Assembly (NCBI RefSeq): GCF_900109935.1
Contig: NZ_FOBV01000003.1
Span: forward strand, 248,001-312,000
Reading direction: 5' to 3'
Source: Chryseobacterium taichungense
GTDB taxonomy: Bacteria > Bacteroidota > Bacteroidia > Flavobacteriales > Weeksellaceae
DNA: 64,000 nucleotides
In this document: one piece after another, positions 17,215 to 26,655 of the stretch
Layout: every line of letters starts with the position of its first letter
Position numbering within the stretch: the first letter of the stretch is position 1
The notes under the pieces: model-generated
The model's database searches: none
What the model was told of the DNA's origin: nothing
What the model saw: the letters and a program-made list of their open reading frames with translations, nothing else
Translations under genes and position numbers: made by a program

Positions 17215-18369
17215 TTAATGATTATTAAAATAAAATTGGAATAACGAATGCGAATTTTTTGTAGCAGAAAACTGAGAAAGACAAAAAATTAACGCAAATG
17301 CAATAATCATTGCAAAATATTTTAACTTATTATTTATTTTGTTAAAATTTCTACATAAATAATAAGTAAAAAAAGAATAAATAATTGTATCAAATATATA
17401 AAAGTACCTAAATGGTCTTGATAAAGCAACTGCGCCATCTGGTATAATATATTTAGCTAAAATTCCAATAAAAAAGAAAAAATAACATATTATAAAATAT
17501 TTATTATTATAAAATTTTTTTAATTTTTTGCTTTCTAAAATAATAATAATGTTAACCAGTAACTTAAAGTAAACAGCAAGACCTGAGCCATTAGATTCTA
17601 CAAAACCATCAATTAAATTTTCCATACTATAACTATCGTATAGCCCATCTCCCAGTATAGAAACATATAATGTAAAAACAGATTCTAACTTTAAGATCAA
17701 AGTAAAGAATATACTTCGGAGTAAGAATGCTAATAATAATAATATTAATTGTATTTTAATATTTTTAAAATAATCTCTATTTCCAACTAATAATGGATAA
17801 AATATCAATAATATTATGGAACTTCTATGTACCATAAATATTATACAAATAAATAATAAGTACATGTAGAAGTTCCTACTGACTATGTATTTTAAGGAAT
17901 ATAACCAGATGCATAGTGCTAGTGCTTGCCTTATCCCATTCATCCAAAACAAAAAACTACCATTAGTAAATAAGAAGAATATTAAAAAAGGATATAGATA
18001 TCTATTATTTTTAAAAGACAAATAAAAAAATAATATCTGCAAAAATGCAATTATTCCAAAATAGATAGAAAAATGTAATTTAAAATACCAAGATAAATCA
18101 GATAAAAAGTAGAATAAATATTCATTTTTTCCGACATGAGTTTTCGTTAAATAACTATTCAAATAAGAAAAATAATCAACTCCTACATCATATCTCATAC
18201 CAAATATCGTAGAAAAGATTAAAATTGGTAATATTATATCTAAACGCCAAAAAGATCTTTTATCTATATTATTAATTATAAATTTATTAGAATTGTAGTA
18301 ATAATTAACACCAAATATCAACATTGATGTAATTAAGAAAAAATATGTAATTATACTCTCTATGAACAT
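17215..18369 (-). CDS. EpsG-family polysaccharide polymerase (Wzy-type)
   Basis: The 384-residue integral membrane protein has about 10-12 hydrophobic segments. Motifs shared with EpsG polymerases are GMRYDVGVDYFSY, NGIRQALALCIW and VHRSSIILL. Such enzymes join lipid-linked repeat units on the periplasmic side of the inner membrane. The gene is strongly AT-rich compared with its neighbours at 13.8-16 kb. It overlaps the upstream GT2 gene by 10 bp. Confidence 0.85.
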   Translation of the reverse strand: MFIESIITYFFLITSMLIFGVNYYYNSNKFIINNIDKRSFWRLDIILPILIFSTIFGMRYDVGVDYFSYLNSYLTKTHVGKNEYLFYFLSDLSWYFKLHFSIYFGIIAFLQILFFYLSFKNNRYLYPFLIFFLFTNGSFLFWMNGIRQALALCIWLYSLKYIVSRNFYMYLLFICIIFMVHRSSIILLIFYPLLVGNRDYFKNIKIQLILLLLAFLLRSIFFTLILKLESVFTLYVSILGDGLYDSYSMENLIDGFVESNGSGLAVYFKLLVNIIIILESKKLKKFYNNKYFIICYFFFFIGILAKYIIPDGAVALSRPFRYFYIFDTIIYSFFTYYLCRNFNKINNKLKYFAMIIAFALIFCLSQFSATKNSHSLFQFYFNNH

Positions 18370-19343
18370 TTAAGTTTCTTTCTATAATTTTTTACTATAA
18401 CAGATATACCAAATAGAAGTAAAGATGTTTGTAATAATTTAACTTTTTTATGAGATAGTTTAATTTCTCCCACATCTAATTTATAATTCAAAACCTGTTT
18501 TATGGATTTATATATATTACAAAATCCACCTATTGTAAAACATTTACTTAAATTATTAAAAATTGAAGATATTATTCTATAAATCGCATAATCTAATAAG
18601 CTAATCTCTGATTTATTTAATTGCTTTAACTTTTTATAATTATTTATGTATTTAATATTATTAATCATCAATAATATTTTATCTTGATCCCACTTTCTGG
18701 ATGCACTACCATGTCTTTCGTAAATAAAATAAAATATTTCATCAAAAAATATTACCTTCTTGAAATACAACATACATTTTGTAAAAAAAATTGTATCCTC
18801 TCCATTTATCAACCCTATTGGAAATTGTATATTGTTTTGAATTATAAAACTTCTTTTAAAAAAAGCGCCACAAACACTTCCTCTTAAATATTGTTTTTGG
18901 AAAGCTAATTCATTACCAGTAAATGTTTTTTTTAGAAAAGAACTATTAAATTTATATTTTTCATTTAATCTTTTATTACCATTATTAATGTAAGATTTAG
19001 CTATAATACAGTCTAATTCAAAATCATTAACTTGATTAAAAATATTTGATAAAGATTCTTTTTCAATAAAGTCATCTCCATCTATAAAACACAACCATTG
19101 TCCATTAGATTTACTTATTCCATTATTTCTAGCTACGCTTACCCCTTGGTTTTCTTGAGAAAAAAGTTGGATATTTGGGTGTTTTATTTCATATTCCTTA
19201 CAGAGTGATAATGAATTATCTGTACTTCCATCATCTATAAGAATTATTTCATAATCAATAAAATCTTGATTTAAAATACTATCTAGGCATTTTGATACAT
19301 ACTTTTCAATGTTATAAATTGGAATTATTATAGATAGCTTCAT
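18360..19343 (-). CDS. GT2-family glycosyltransferase
   Basis: The 327-residue protein begins with the classic GT-A fold pattern (SIIIPIYNIEKYVSKCLDSI, then ILIDDGSTDNS) and has the metal-binding FIDGDDF at about 90-96. A C-terminal hydrophobic stretch probably gives membrane contact. It should transfer one sugar to the lipid-linked intermediate. The gene is very AT-rich, overlaps the polymerase gene by 10 bp and the upstream gene by one base. Confidence 0.88.
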   Translation of the reverse strand: MKLSIIIPIYNIEKYVSKCLDSILNQDFIDYEIILIDDGSTDNSLSLCKEYEIKHPNIQLFSQENQGVSVARNNGISKSNGQWLCFIDGDDFIEKESLSNIFNQVNDFELDCIIAKSYINNGNKRLNEKYKFNSSFLKKTFTGNELAFQKQYLRGSVCGAFFKRSFIIQNNIQFPIGLINGEDTIFFTKCMLYFKKVIFFDEIFYFIYERHGSASRKWDQDKILLMINNIKYINNYKKLKQLNKSEISLLDYAIYRIISSIFNNLSKCFTIGGFCNIYKSIKQVLNYKLDVGEIKLSHKKVKLLQTSLLLFGISVIVKNYRKKLKCS

Positions 19344-20482
19344 TATTTAGTTATCGAAAGATTTATAAAATTCAATGCATTAGATTTAAGAACTTGTAAT
19401 TTCGAGTTAACCTTATCATAATCTAGATCACGATTTAGAATTTCCTTATTAAATTCATTCTCAGCTATTATTATGCGATCTTCTAGTGAAAAAAGCTTTA
19501 ACAAAGAATAAAATCTTGAAGCTCCTCTTTGTTTGTTCAATATTGCAATAAATGGTTTATTAAAAATTATTGAAAATGCTGTTCCATGAAAAGAATCAGT
19601 TACAACAAATTCCGCATCCATAAAAGCTCTTATCCAAGTTTCTACTTTCGGAAAAACACAATTTTCAATATTATCATTTTCCACAGAATTATACTTATAT
19701 TTTGGCATAACTTCAAAAGCTTTTAATTTCTTTTCTCTAGCAACAATTTCTACAATATTATTTTTATGATTATTTTTATCAAGGATATAACAAAATAAAT
19801 TACCTTCACTTTTTTCTATTGCAGCTTTATTTACAAGTTTTATATAATCATCTTTAGATAATAATAATGTAGGATCGATGACCTGCTCTGCTTCTACTTT
19901 CAAGTAATCATTACAAAGATTCACTCCGGAATCTTCTCTAACTGATATAGCATCAAAAAGTTTTGCTAATTTTTTATATTTTAATGTTTCTTTTTCATTG
20001 AATTCCCAAAAATCAACCCCAAAGGAAGCTGCATATGCTATTTTTTTTACTTTATTATTTTCTTTTAAAAATTCTAAAAATTCTAAATCATTTGTTCTTA
20101 CCTGATTTCTTCTCCATACTTGATCACTACCTACAATATAACAATTAAACATATATTTATTGTGTAATCTATCAACTTGACTGTTATTAAATATCGTTTC
20201 TGTTAATACAATTTCATTTTTTACAAATTCTCGTGTATTACAATCTATAATATTGGTATCTTTATCTGATAACCAATTCTTTAATTTAACATTCTTACCT
20301 GAAATCTTTAAAAGAAAATTTTTTAAGAATGAAAGTATTTTGGTTTTTAATGGTAACTTTTGAAGTTTATCTATGCTATAAACCTCATTGCCTCCTCTTT
20401 TCAACACCTGTTGTAAAGCCCAGTTTTGTAATATACCACCGTAATTATTTTTTAAGGGATGTGTGATTATTGCTATTTTCAT
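19343..20482 (-). CDS. Polysaccharide pyruvyl transferase family protein
   Basis: The 379-residue protein has the family's N-terminal NNYGGILQNWALQQVLKR pattern, the GSDQVWRRNQ block and the C-terminal VVTDSFHGTAFSIIFNKPF block with its conserved Ser-Phe-His-Gly. Family members transfer pyruvate from phosphoenolpyruvate to a sugar as a ketal, which adds a negative charge to the polymer. It sits 2 bp from the F420-hydrogenase-beta-like gene, a pairing I know from many polysaccharide loci. It is probably cytosolic, acting on the lipid-linked repeat unit. Confidence 0.88.
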   Translation of the reverse strand: MKIAIITHPLKNNYGGILQNWALQQVLKRGGNEVYSIDKLQKLPLKTKILSFLKNFLLKISGKNVKLKNWLSDKDTNIIDCNTREFVKNEIVLTETIFNNSQVDRLHNKYMFNCYIVGSDQVWRRNQVRTNDLEFLEFLKENNKVKKIAYAASFGVDFWEFNEKETLKYKKLAKLFDAISVREDSGVNLCNDYLKVEAEQVIDPTLLLSKDDYIKLVNKAAIEKSEGNLFCYILDKNNHKNNIVEIVAREKKLKAFEVMPKYKYNSVENDNIENCVFPKVETWIRAFMDAEFVVTDSFHGTAFSIIFNKPFIAILNKQRGASRFYSLLKLFSLEDRIIIAENEFNKEILNRDLDYDKVNSKLQVLKSNALNFINLSITK

Positions 20483-20483
20483 A

Positions 20484-21821
20484 TTACATTGATTTGATAC
20501 CTAACTTCTTTTTTATTATTTGGACTTTATGATAAATTTTAGTATAAACTTTAAGTGTTTTTATATCATTTTTGATATTATTATCAAATAATGCAGCATC
20601 TTTATATTTTAACCACAAAGCTATACTTCTATTTCTAACTTTTAATCTTTGTTTCTGAACTAATTTATATTCAATAGGTATATTTTCTAACAGTCTTTTT
20701 CTCTTAAAGGGTATTAAATTATTTTTAGATTTAAAATAATTTAATCTAGATTTCATAGCCATTTGTCTATGTCTAAATGCTCCAGCTTGAGATTCAATAA
20801 AGGAATCAATATGTATATTTTCTATTATTAATTCGTTTCTTTTTATCCCTTCATTAATAATAAAATCTGCTAATTCTGATCTTGTTAAAATAACATTATG
20901 TCCTTTTCCATCCTTTCTATACGGATTTATCCAAGCATCTCCTAATGTTATATCACTTAATTCACCAGTAACATCATCACTAAAATCAGAAGCAGTACAA
21001 TTAAACATACCTGTTCCCCACATATTTCCAACTTCTTGCATTCTGACTTTTCTAAATATATTATTTGAATCAAACGCTCCAAATGAATAATCAATTGCTG
21101 TTGAATCCAGATTCTTCAGTCTATATTCAGGATTGTAAAATTTACCATTAATTCCACTTTTTTGTGCCAAATACTCCGTAAAAAAAGTACCTTTTACACC
21201 ACCTGATATTATAGCTATTAAAAACTTTATCTTTTCTTGATATTCAGGATAATAATATTGCTTTAATCTAATGGCCTTTAAAAATGGAGGTATACCAACA
21301 ATTGCAATTTTACCAACCTTATTATTTATATGTTCAAATAGTCCTTCTAAATTAACCGGATAATAACGTGTTTTAGAAATCTTTTCTAAATCCCTAACAT
21401 CACTAATCCATTGATAACCATACCTATCATCTTTTTGTCCAACAACAAATAAATGATCTACGATTTTTTCTTTTAATAAAAATTCTAAAATATATGTAGC
21501 AACTCCTCCAGAAGAAGAAGTCTCTCTATATTCATTTGAATATCCTACAAATACATTATTATATTTACCTATCCTATTATGCTTAAATTTATAGTTATTA
21601 ATAAAAATATCGGATAATTTATCTTCATCCTGAACTTCCTTTTCAGGATTTGGATTGAAAGGACAAACTTTTACAGCCATTTCATTAAAAGAATTATCTA
21701 TTTTTGGAACCCAAAAGCCTTTATTATTCAAGATCATTTTAGAAGATTTTGATTCAGAAATACAAACTCCACATCCAATACATAAGTCATTCTCAACTAT
21801 TTCTTTTATTGTCGCTTTCAT
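20484..21821 (-). CDS. Coenzyme F420 hydrogenase/dehydrogenase beta-subunit-like Fe-S protein
   Basis: The 445-residue protein has an N-terminal ferredoxin-like site CIGCGVC (about 16-22) with a fourth Cys in VCPFNP (about 53), enough for one [4Fe-4S] cluster. It is followed by FrhB-like N- and C-terminal domains (SSSGGVATYILEFLL; LSDITLGDAW). Family knowledge: FrhB-like proteins bind FAD and move electrons, but those in polysaccharide loci of organisms without F420 have no settled function. It overlaps the flippase gene by 4 bp (ATGA). Confidence 0.85.
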   Translation of the reverse strand: MKATIKEIVENDLCIGCGVCISESKSSKMILNNKGFWVPKIDNSFNEMAVKVCPFNPNPEKEVQDEDKLSDIFINNYKFKHNRIGKYNNVFVGYSNEYRETSSSGGVATYILEFLLKEKIVDHLFVVGQKDDRYGYQWISDVRDLEKISKTRYYPVNLEGLFEHINNKVGKIAIVGIPPFLKAIRLKQYYYPEYQEKIKFLIAIISGGVKGTFFTEYLAQKSGINGKFYNPEYRLKNLDSTAIDYSFGAFDSNNIFRKVRMQEVGNMWGTGMFNCTASDFSDDVTGELSDITLGDAWINPYRKDGKGHNVILTRSELADFIINEGIKRNELIIENIHIDSFIESQAGAFRHRQMAMKSRLNYFKSKNNLIPFKRKRLLENIPIEYKLVQKQRLKVRNRSIALWLKYKDAALFDNNIKNDIKTLKVYTKIYHKVQIIKKKLGIKSM

Positions 21822-23338
21822 TTTTTGATAATCTTTTTTAATAGTTTTTTAATAATAACTTTTTCATCTTTACCTGTCCCGAAAAAATAAATAATGATTA
21901 TCATAATCATTAAATATAGAGTTGTTATAAATGTAACTTTAAATAGGTCGTCTAAAATTAAATAGGTATTAATTAACTTAATAAGAGTAAAAGATAATAT
22001 AGATATTACTAGTAATTTAGATAAATGTTTAACAAGAAACTCCTTAATATTAAAATTTAATACTGTTTTCATAAAATACAATCTTATGAATAATGATATT
22101 ATTGAAATTATAAACCAAGTATAAAATACTAAATTCGGTGTATTGATAATTTTATATTTTAGTAAAAAATATGATATTGGTAAATTTAAAAATACAATAC
22201 TACCAACTACTGCTTGATATGTCTTAATTTTTCCTGTGGCTTGTATTCCAGTCATTAATGGTCCTGATATACTATCTATTAATAGACATATTAAACACCA
22301 TTTCACTAAATAATTTGTATATTTTGGAGAATCAATTAACCACACCTCCAAAATAAAATCAATATTCAAAATTACAGGTGATATTAATATTAATGTTAAT
22401 ACGAATGATAATTTTGAACTTATTACTATTAACTTAATGGATTCTTTTATATTACCTACAGAGTGATTTTTAATTATCTGCGGATTAACTGCTAGTTGAA
22501 AATTACTAATAAAAATATTAACAGCACTTTGTACTTGCATAGTAATGCCATAAGCAGCATTTATTAAAGTTCCAAAAAATAAATTTAATATCAAATTATT
22601 TCCTTGATTTCTACTAACAGAAGCTATATTTCCAAAAAGATTCCAACCAGAATAACTTATCAATTCTATGAAATATTCTTTATCATAAATAAATTTATAC
22701 TTACTCTCAATAAAATTCCTCCTACAATAAATTTGATATATTAATCTAATTATTAATGAAACCGTAAATGTTAATATTGAATAAATTATAAGTTTATCAT
22801 CTTTAATATATATTAATATATATACAATAAATAGCTTTAAAAGTACTTCAATTACACTTACATAAGCGTACACTTTCATTCTTTCTCTTGCTATTATCAG
22901 TGCATTATAAGGCACTTGCAATATATTTAAAAGGAAACTTAATATTGAAAACTGATAAACATAATTAACTGCTTTAGTTCTTTCAACAGGAAAACTTAGT
23001 ATATTATTCAAATACCATAAACCAATTGTTTCGGCGAGTATTAATATCAATATTCCTATTCCAATATGAATAGTCATTGTAATACTAAATGTTTTATTTA
23101 AATTAATAAGATCTCCTTTTCCAATATCATAGCTTAAATATCTTTGTGTAGCTGATGACATTGCTGAATTTAAAAAACCAAATAATACAACTATTCCTCC
23201 TACTAAACTATATATACCATAATCAGATGCTCCCAAATTTTTTAATACTATTCTTGATGTATAAAGGGTTATAAATAGTATTAAAAACATTCTAAAATAT
23301 AGAAATGCTGTATTTTTAGCTATATTATTCGTAGACAT
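21818..23338 (-). CDS. Wzx-type oligosaccharide flippase
   Basis: The 506-residue integral membrane protein has about 12-14 hydrophobic segments and a MATE/PST-like N-terminus (NTAFLYFRMFLILFITLYTS, then the GASDYGIYSLVGGIV segment). It should flip the undecaprenyl-linked repeat unit to the periplasmic face for the EpsG-type polymerase. Together the two make this a Wzx/Wzy-type locus. It is very AT-rich and overlaps the downstream Fe-S gene by 4 bp. Confidence 0.9.
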   Translation of the reverse strand: MSTNNIAKNTAFLYFRMFLILFITLYTSRIVLKNLGASDYGIYSLVGGIVVLFGFLNSAMSSATQRYLSYDIGKGDLINLNKTFSITMTIHIGIGILILILAETIGLWYLNNILSFPVERTKAVNYVYQFSILSFLLNILQVPYNALIIARERMKVYAYVSVIEVLLKLFIVYILIYIKDDKLIIYSILTFTVSLIIRLIYQIYCRRNFIESKYKFIYDKEYFIELISYSGWNLFGNIASVSRNQGNNLILNLFFGTLINAAYGITMQVQSAVNIFISNFQLAVNPQIIKNHSVGNIKESIKLIVISSKLSFVLTLILISPVILNIDFILEVWLIDSPKYTNYLVKWCLICLLIDSISGPLMTGIQATGKIKTYQAVVGSIVFLNLPISYFLLKYKIINTPNLVFYTWFIISIISLFIRLYFMKTVLNFNIKEFLVKHLSKLLVISILSFTLIKLINTYLILDDLFKVTFITTLYLMIMIIIIYFFGTGKDEKVIIKKLLKKIIKK

Positions 23339-23349
23339 ATAAGGGTAAA

Positions 23350-24516
23350 TTAATCATTCCCAAATAAATCCCTCGTATACACCTTATCCTGTACATCAAC
23401 AAGTTCCGATGCATTACGATTAGAAATAATTACATCACATTCTTTCTTGAAAAGTTCTAAATCTTTTACTACTCTGGAACCGAAAAAAGACTCTTCATTA
23501 AGGGCCGGTTCAAACACTTCAACTTCCACGCCTTTAGCTTTAATCCTTTTCATGACACCTTGTATAGCAGACGCTCTGAAATTGTCGGAGCCTGCTTTCA
23601 TGATCAGACGGTAAACACCTACCTTTTTTGGTTTTCTGGCAAGTACAGAATCTGCTATAAAGTCCTTACGGGTCCTGTTGGCATCTACAATTGCCTGGAT
23701 AATATTATTGGGAACAGCGTTATAATTTGCCAAAAGCTGTTTGGTATCTTTAGGCAGGCAGTATCCTCCGTATCCAAAAGACGGATTATTATAATGTGAA
23801 CCAATTCTTGGGTCCAGTCCAACACCTTCTATAATCTGGCGGGTATCCAGTTCATGAATCTGTGCGTAGCTGTCTAATTCGTTGAAATAAGCCACACGCA
23901 ATGCTAAGTAGGTATTTGAAAACAATTTAATTGCCTCTGCTTCTGTAGGATTTGTAAATAAAACCGGAATATCTTTTTTTATGGCACCTTCTTTCAGTAA
24001 CTCTGCAAAAATTTTTGCGCGCTCACTCTGTTCCCCGACAATAATTCTGGAGGGATATAAATTATCATACAGGGCTTTGCCTTCTCTTAAAAATTCAGGA
24101 GAAAACACCACATTATTTATATTTAGTCTGCTTTTTAAATCTACAGTATATCCCACCGGAACCGTAGATTTAATAATAATTACAGCTTCAGAATTATATT
24201 CTGCAATTTCCTTAATTACATTCTCAACACTGCTTGTGTCGAAATAATTGGTAGTGGGGTCATAATCTGTTGGTGTAGCAACAATAATATATTCAGCTTT
24301 ATCATAAGCTTCCTTTCTATCTAAAGTAGCTTTAAAATTAAGATGTTTCGTACTTAAAAATGTACTGATCTCTTCATCCTCTATAGGGGATTTTTTAGAA
24401 TTAAGCAATTCTACTCTTTCCTGAACAATATCTAAAGCTACAACTTCATTATGTTGCGCCAATAAGACGGCATTAGACAAACCTACATACCCTGTTCCTA
24501 CTACTGCTATTTTCAT
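23350..24516 (-). CDS. ugd: UDP-glucose 6-dehydrogenase
   Basis: The 388-residue enzyme oxidises UDP-glucose to UDP-glucuronate with two NAD+. The N-terminal Rossmann motif is GTGYVG (7-12), and the catalytic Cys lies in [10 protein letters not shown] (about residue 252). Length and motifs fit the short bacterial Ugd form. It supplies an acidic sugar for the polysaccharide. Base composition is closer to the host than that of the genes just downstream. It starts 14 bp after the stop of the truncated Wza-like gene. Confidence 0.93.
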   Translation of the reverse strand: MKIAVVGTGYVGLSNAVLLAQHNEVVALDIVQERVELLNSKKSPIEDEEISTFLSTKHLNFKATLDRKEAYDKAEYIIVATPTDYDPTTNYFDTSSVENVIKEIAEYNSEAVIIIKSTVPVGYTVDLKSRLNINNVVFSPEFLREGKALYDNLYPSRIIVGEQSERAKIFAELLKEGAIKKDIPVLFTNPTEAEAIKLFSNTYLALRVAYFNELDSYAQIHELDTRQIIEGVGLDPRIGSHYNNPSFGYGGYCLPKDTKQLLANYNAVPNNIIQAIVDANRTRKDFIADSVLARKPKKVGVYRLIMKAGSDNFRASAIQGVMKRIKAKGVEVEVFEPALNEESFFGSRVVKDLELFKKECDVIISNRNASELVDVQDKVYTRDLFGND

Positions 24517-24530
24517 TTTCTAATTTCTTT

Positions 24531-24863
24531 TTATATACGATTATCGTATTTCTCTAAAATTCCTTTAACATCTTCATTGACAAGGTATTGACTTGGTTCT
24601 ACGTATTGGTTGATTCCTCTTCCACTGTCGCTCCCTACTTTGTTTGCAGTATTAAGATTAAAAGGTTTTACGGCAATTTCATCAAGTGCGGATACCAGAA
24701 TAAGAAGAACATCTCCTTCCTGAATATGTAATTTCTGAAATTTTGCTTTCGCAACTTCCTCTTCCATATTATGTTTCGACATATATATCATATCCTGCTT
24801 CGGTCTGCATGATAACAAAATAACCGATAACAATGTTATATATGTAATAATCTTTTTATTCAT
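24531..24863 (-). pseudogene. Truncated Wza-like export lipoprotein fused to a dehydrogenase-like tail
   Basis: The 110-codon ORF starts as a Wza/polysaccharide-export lipoprotein: signal peptide with lipobox LLSC, then IQEGDVLLILVSALDEIAVKPF and VEPSQYLVNED, the start of the export domain. Full-length relatives have about 250-270 residues. After NED the sequence switches to VKGILEKYDNRI and stops. DVKGIL.. followed by a short Arg-containing end is how nucleotide-sugar dehydrogenases of the WecC/WbpA type usually end. I infer a deletion that joined the first part of wza to the last codons of such a dehydrogenase, removing everything between. The product cannot form the outer-membrane channel. 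Confidence 0.7.
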
Positions 24864-25106
24864 ATGTTGTTTATTCTAACTCTACTTGTGTTATTATTTA
24901 AAATCTATCTGAACTAAATTTAATTTAAGATACCTAATAGGAAGAAAGCTAACCACATAAGTATTCTATATTTATAAAAAGTTTACGAATGTGAGTGGTA
25001 TTTAATCTTTATATTTAAAATCAATTCTTTCTCTAGCAATTTTCATTCCGTTTGGAATTAATAGCAAAATTATTATTTTATATCAGTTTTTTATGTATTT
25101 TATTCT

Positions 25107-26295
25107 TTAATTTTCATTCATATGCTTCATGTTTAGATATCTTGTCAAGAATTTCAATTCAGAGTTATTGCTTTTAAATTCCGGCACAATTATTTTTAAT
25201 ATTCTCACAATCTGTAAACTATCTTTATTCATTGCTGAAAGAATAATTTGCGAGCACAAAAATATCTATATCTTCAAACTTCATCAATGGATCTCTGGAT
25301 ATAATAATTTTCTCATGATGGGTAGGAATAGTTGTAGAATTATCCGGTAAAAGTTCTTCATATAGTTTCTCATCAGGTCTTAACCCAATAAAATCAATTT
25401 TAATATCGATACCTGGAGTATATCCTGATAATTTGATCATTCTTTCCGCTAAATCCAAAATTTTAATTGTCGGACGATTCAGTACATCTTCAATCTGAAG
25501 AGGACGGATACTTCTCACCTTATCATCCTCTTTTATGATATTGGTTATGGGTACTTTTAATACTTTCAATCCTTTATCCAATGCAAAGCTAGTCCATTCT
25601 TCTATCTCTTGCTTTGTCATCACATCTTTGATTAAAACCGCATCAAATTGTTCTTTCAGAGAATCACTCTTAAGAAATTGCTTTTTATTATAAATTTTAT
25701 GGCCAAGCAACCTTGCTTTTTTAGAATCTGATCTTGCAGTGAGAAATCCTGCCAGCTGATAGGGATGATCGGGATTGTGAATAATAGCCTTTGCTAATGA
25801 CACGGAAGTATCCTCTACTCCTACAATAGCAATTCTAGCTTTGGATAGAGTATCCTTAGAATCTATTAAGACACCGAAAAGCTTTTTGATTGCCATTCTG
25901 AAAAAAAACATCAGAAAAATGGAGACAAAGAAAAATAAAAAAAGAACAGGATATAAAAATACGGGTTTGCCCAATATCAGTTCTGACATAAAATTTAGTC
26001 CAAGCAAGACAATAAGGGCACTGCCTGAAGACCATACAATTTTAAAAAAGTCAAAAAAAGTAGAGTGTCTGATAATTCCTGCATAAGTTTTGAACAGAAT
26101 TATACATAGACTATTAATAAGCACCACTGAAAATATATTTTCCTTTTGATACTTAGTAAAGTTGAGTTTTACCTCCAGACTATTCAGAAGAAAATATGAA
26201 ACTAAAATTGAAAAAAAAATGAATGAAACATCAATAAGAAAAACCGACCACCTGGGTATATATCTTAACTCCCTGATTTTAAAAACATTCCCCAT
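25107..26295 (-). pseudogene. CapD/FlaA1-type nucleotide-sugar dehydratase, catalytic domain deleted and frameshifted
   Basis: The N-terminal part is typical of membrane-bound CapD/FlaA1 proteins: about four transmembrane helices, then the ARIAIVGVEDTSVSLAKAI fold and IRPLQIEDVLNRP. In intact relatives the SDR domain (GxxGxxG, YxxxK) follows. Here NRPTIK runs straight into ILDLAERMIKLSGYTPG, normally about 270 residues later, with the joint near 25460. Past FEDIDI (near 25245) the frame ends in an unrelated tail at 25225, while the +1 frame continues with IVPEFKSNNSELKFL to a stop at 25107, which is the family's normal C-terminus. So there is an in-frame internal deletion plus a frameshift. 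No dehydratase activity is possible. Confidence 0.85.
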
Positions 26296-26467
26296 ACACA
26301 AATAAATCTAAAGTATCTTTTTCATTATTTCAACAATTGGTGGTTTTATTATCAGGCGAAGATAATAATTATTATTAATATTTTTAATAGCATAAGTTAA
26401 TTTTTATTCAAAATATAAATTACTATTGCCACAAAATATTTTAACCTAAAATTAATATGCATATTCC

Positions 26468-26505
26468 AAAAAAAATACTGCAAAATAAGTATTTTACAGT
26501 ATTTT
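26468..26505 (-). terminator. Terminator of the relic tRNA-Asp unit
   Basis: On the minus strand AAAATACTG (26505-26497) pairs with CAGTATTTT (26480-26472), with a second inner stem AAATA/TATTT, and ends in eight Ts. Confidence 0.8.
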
Positions 26506-26525
26506 GACTACTTTGATTAGTAGTT

Positions 26526-26542
26526 GCGATCCGGACGGGACT
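26526..26542 (-). repeat. 17-nt tRNA-Asp 3'-end fragment
   Basis: GCGATCCGGACGGGACT on the plus strand is identical to the 3' end (acceptor strand, discriminator base and part of the T arm) of both tRNA-Asp genes at 13.2-13.4 kb, in the same orientation, plus one flanking base. It diverges exactly after GGGACT. A tRNA 3' end is the usual attachment core of tyrosine-recombinase elements, but here the fragment also lies inside a relic of the tRNA transcription unit. Confidence 0.85.
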
Positions 26543-26655
26543 TGTTCTTATTTGAAAAACTCCCTATCCATAAGCTTTATGTCGTTCTCTTATTTTTAGG
26601 TCACCGAATAGGTCACTTTAATAAACAAAAATAGAGTGCGTCGTTTTTACTGGTG

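Larger units (their letters stand above)
26468..26650 (-). ncRNA. Candidate short transcript from a relic tRNA-Asp locus
   Basis: A perfect promoter (26686-26656) would start an RNA near 26650. It then reads about 108 nt of leader, the last 17 nt of tRNA-Asp (26542-26526) and a strong terminator (26505-26468), about 183 nt in all. The tRNA 5' part, including the anticodon, is missing, so no functional tRNA can form. Whether the RNA is stable or has a function is unknown. Confidence 0.45.
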
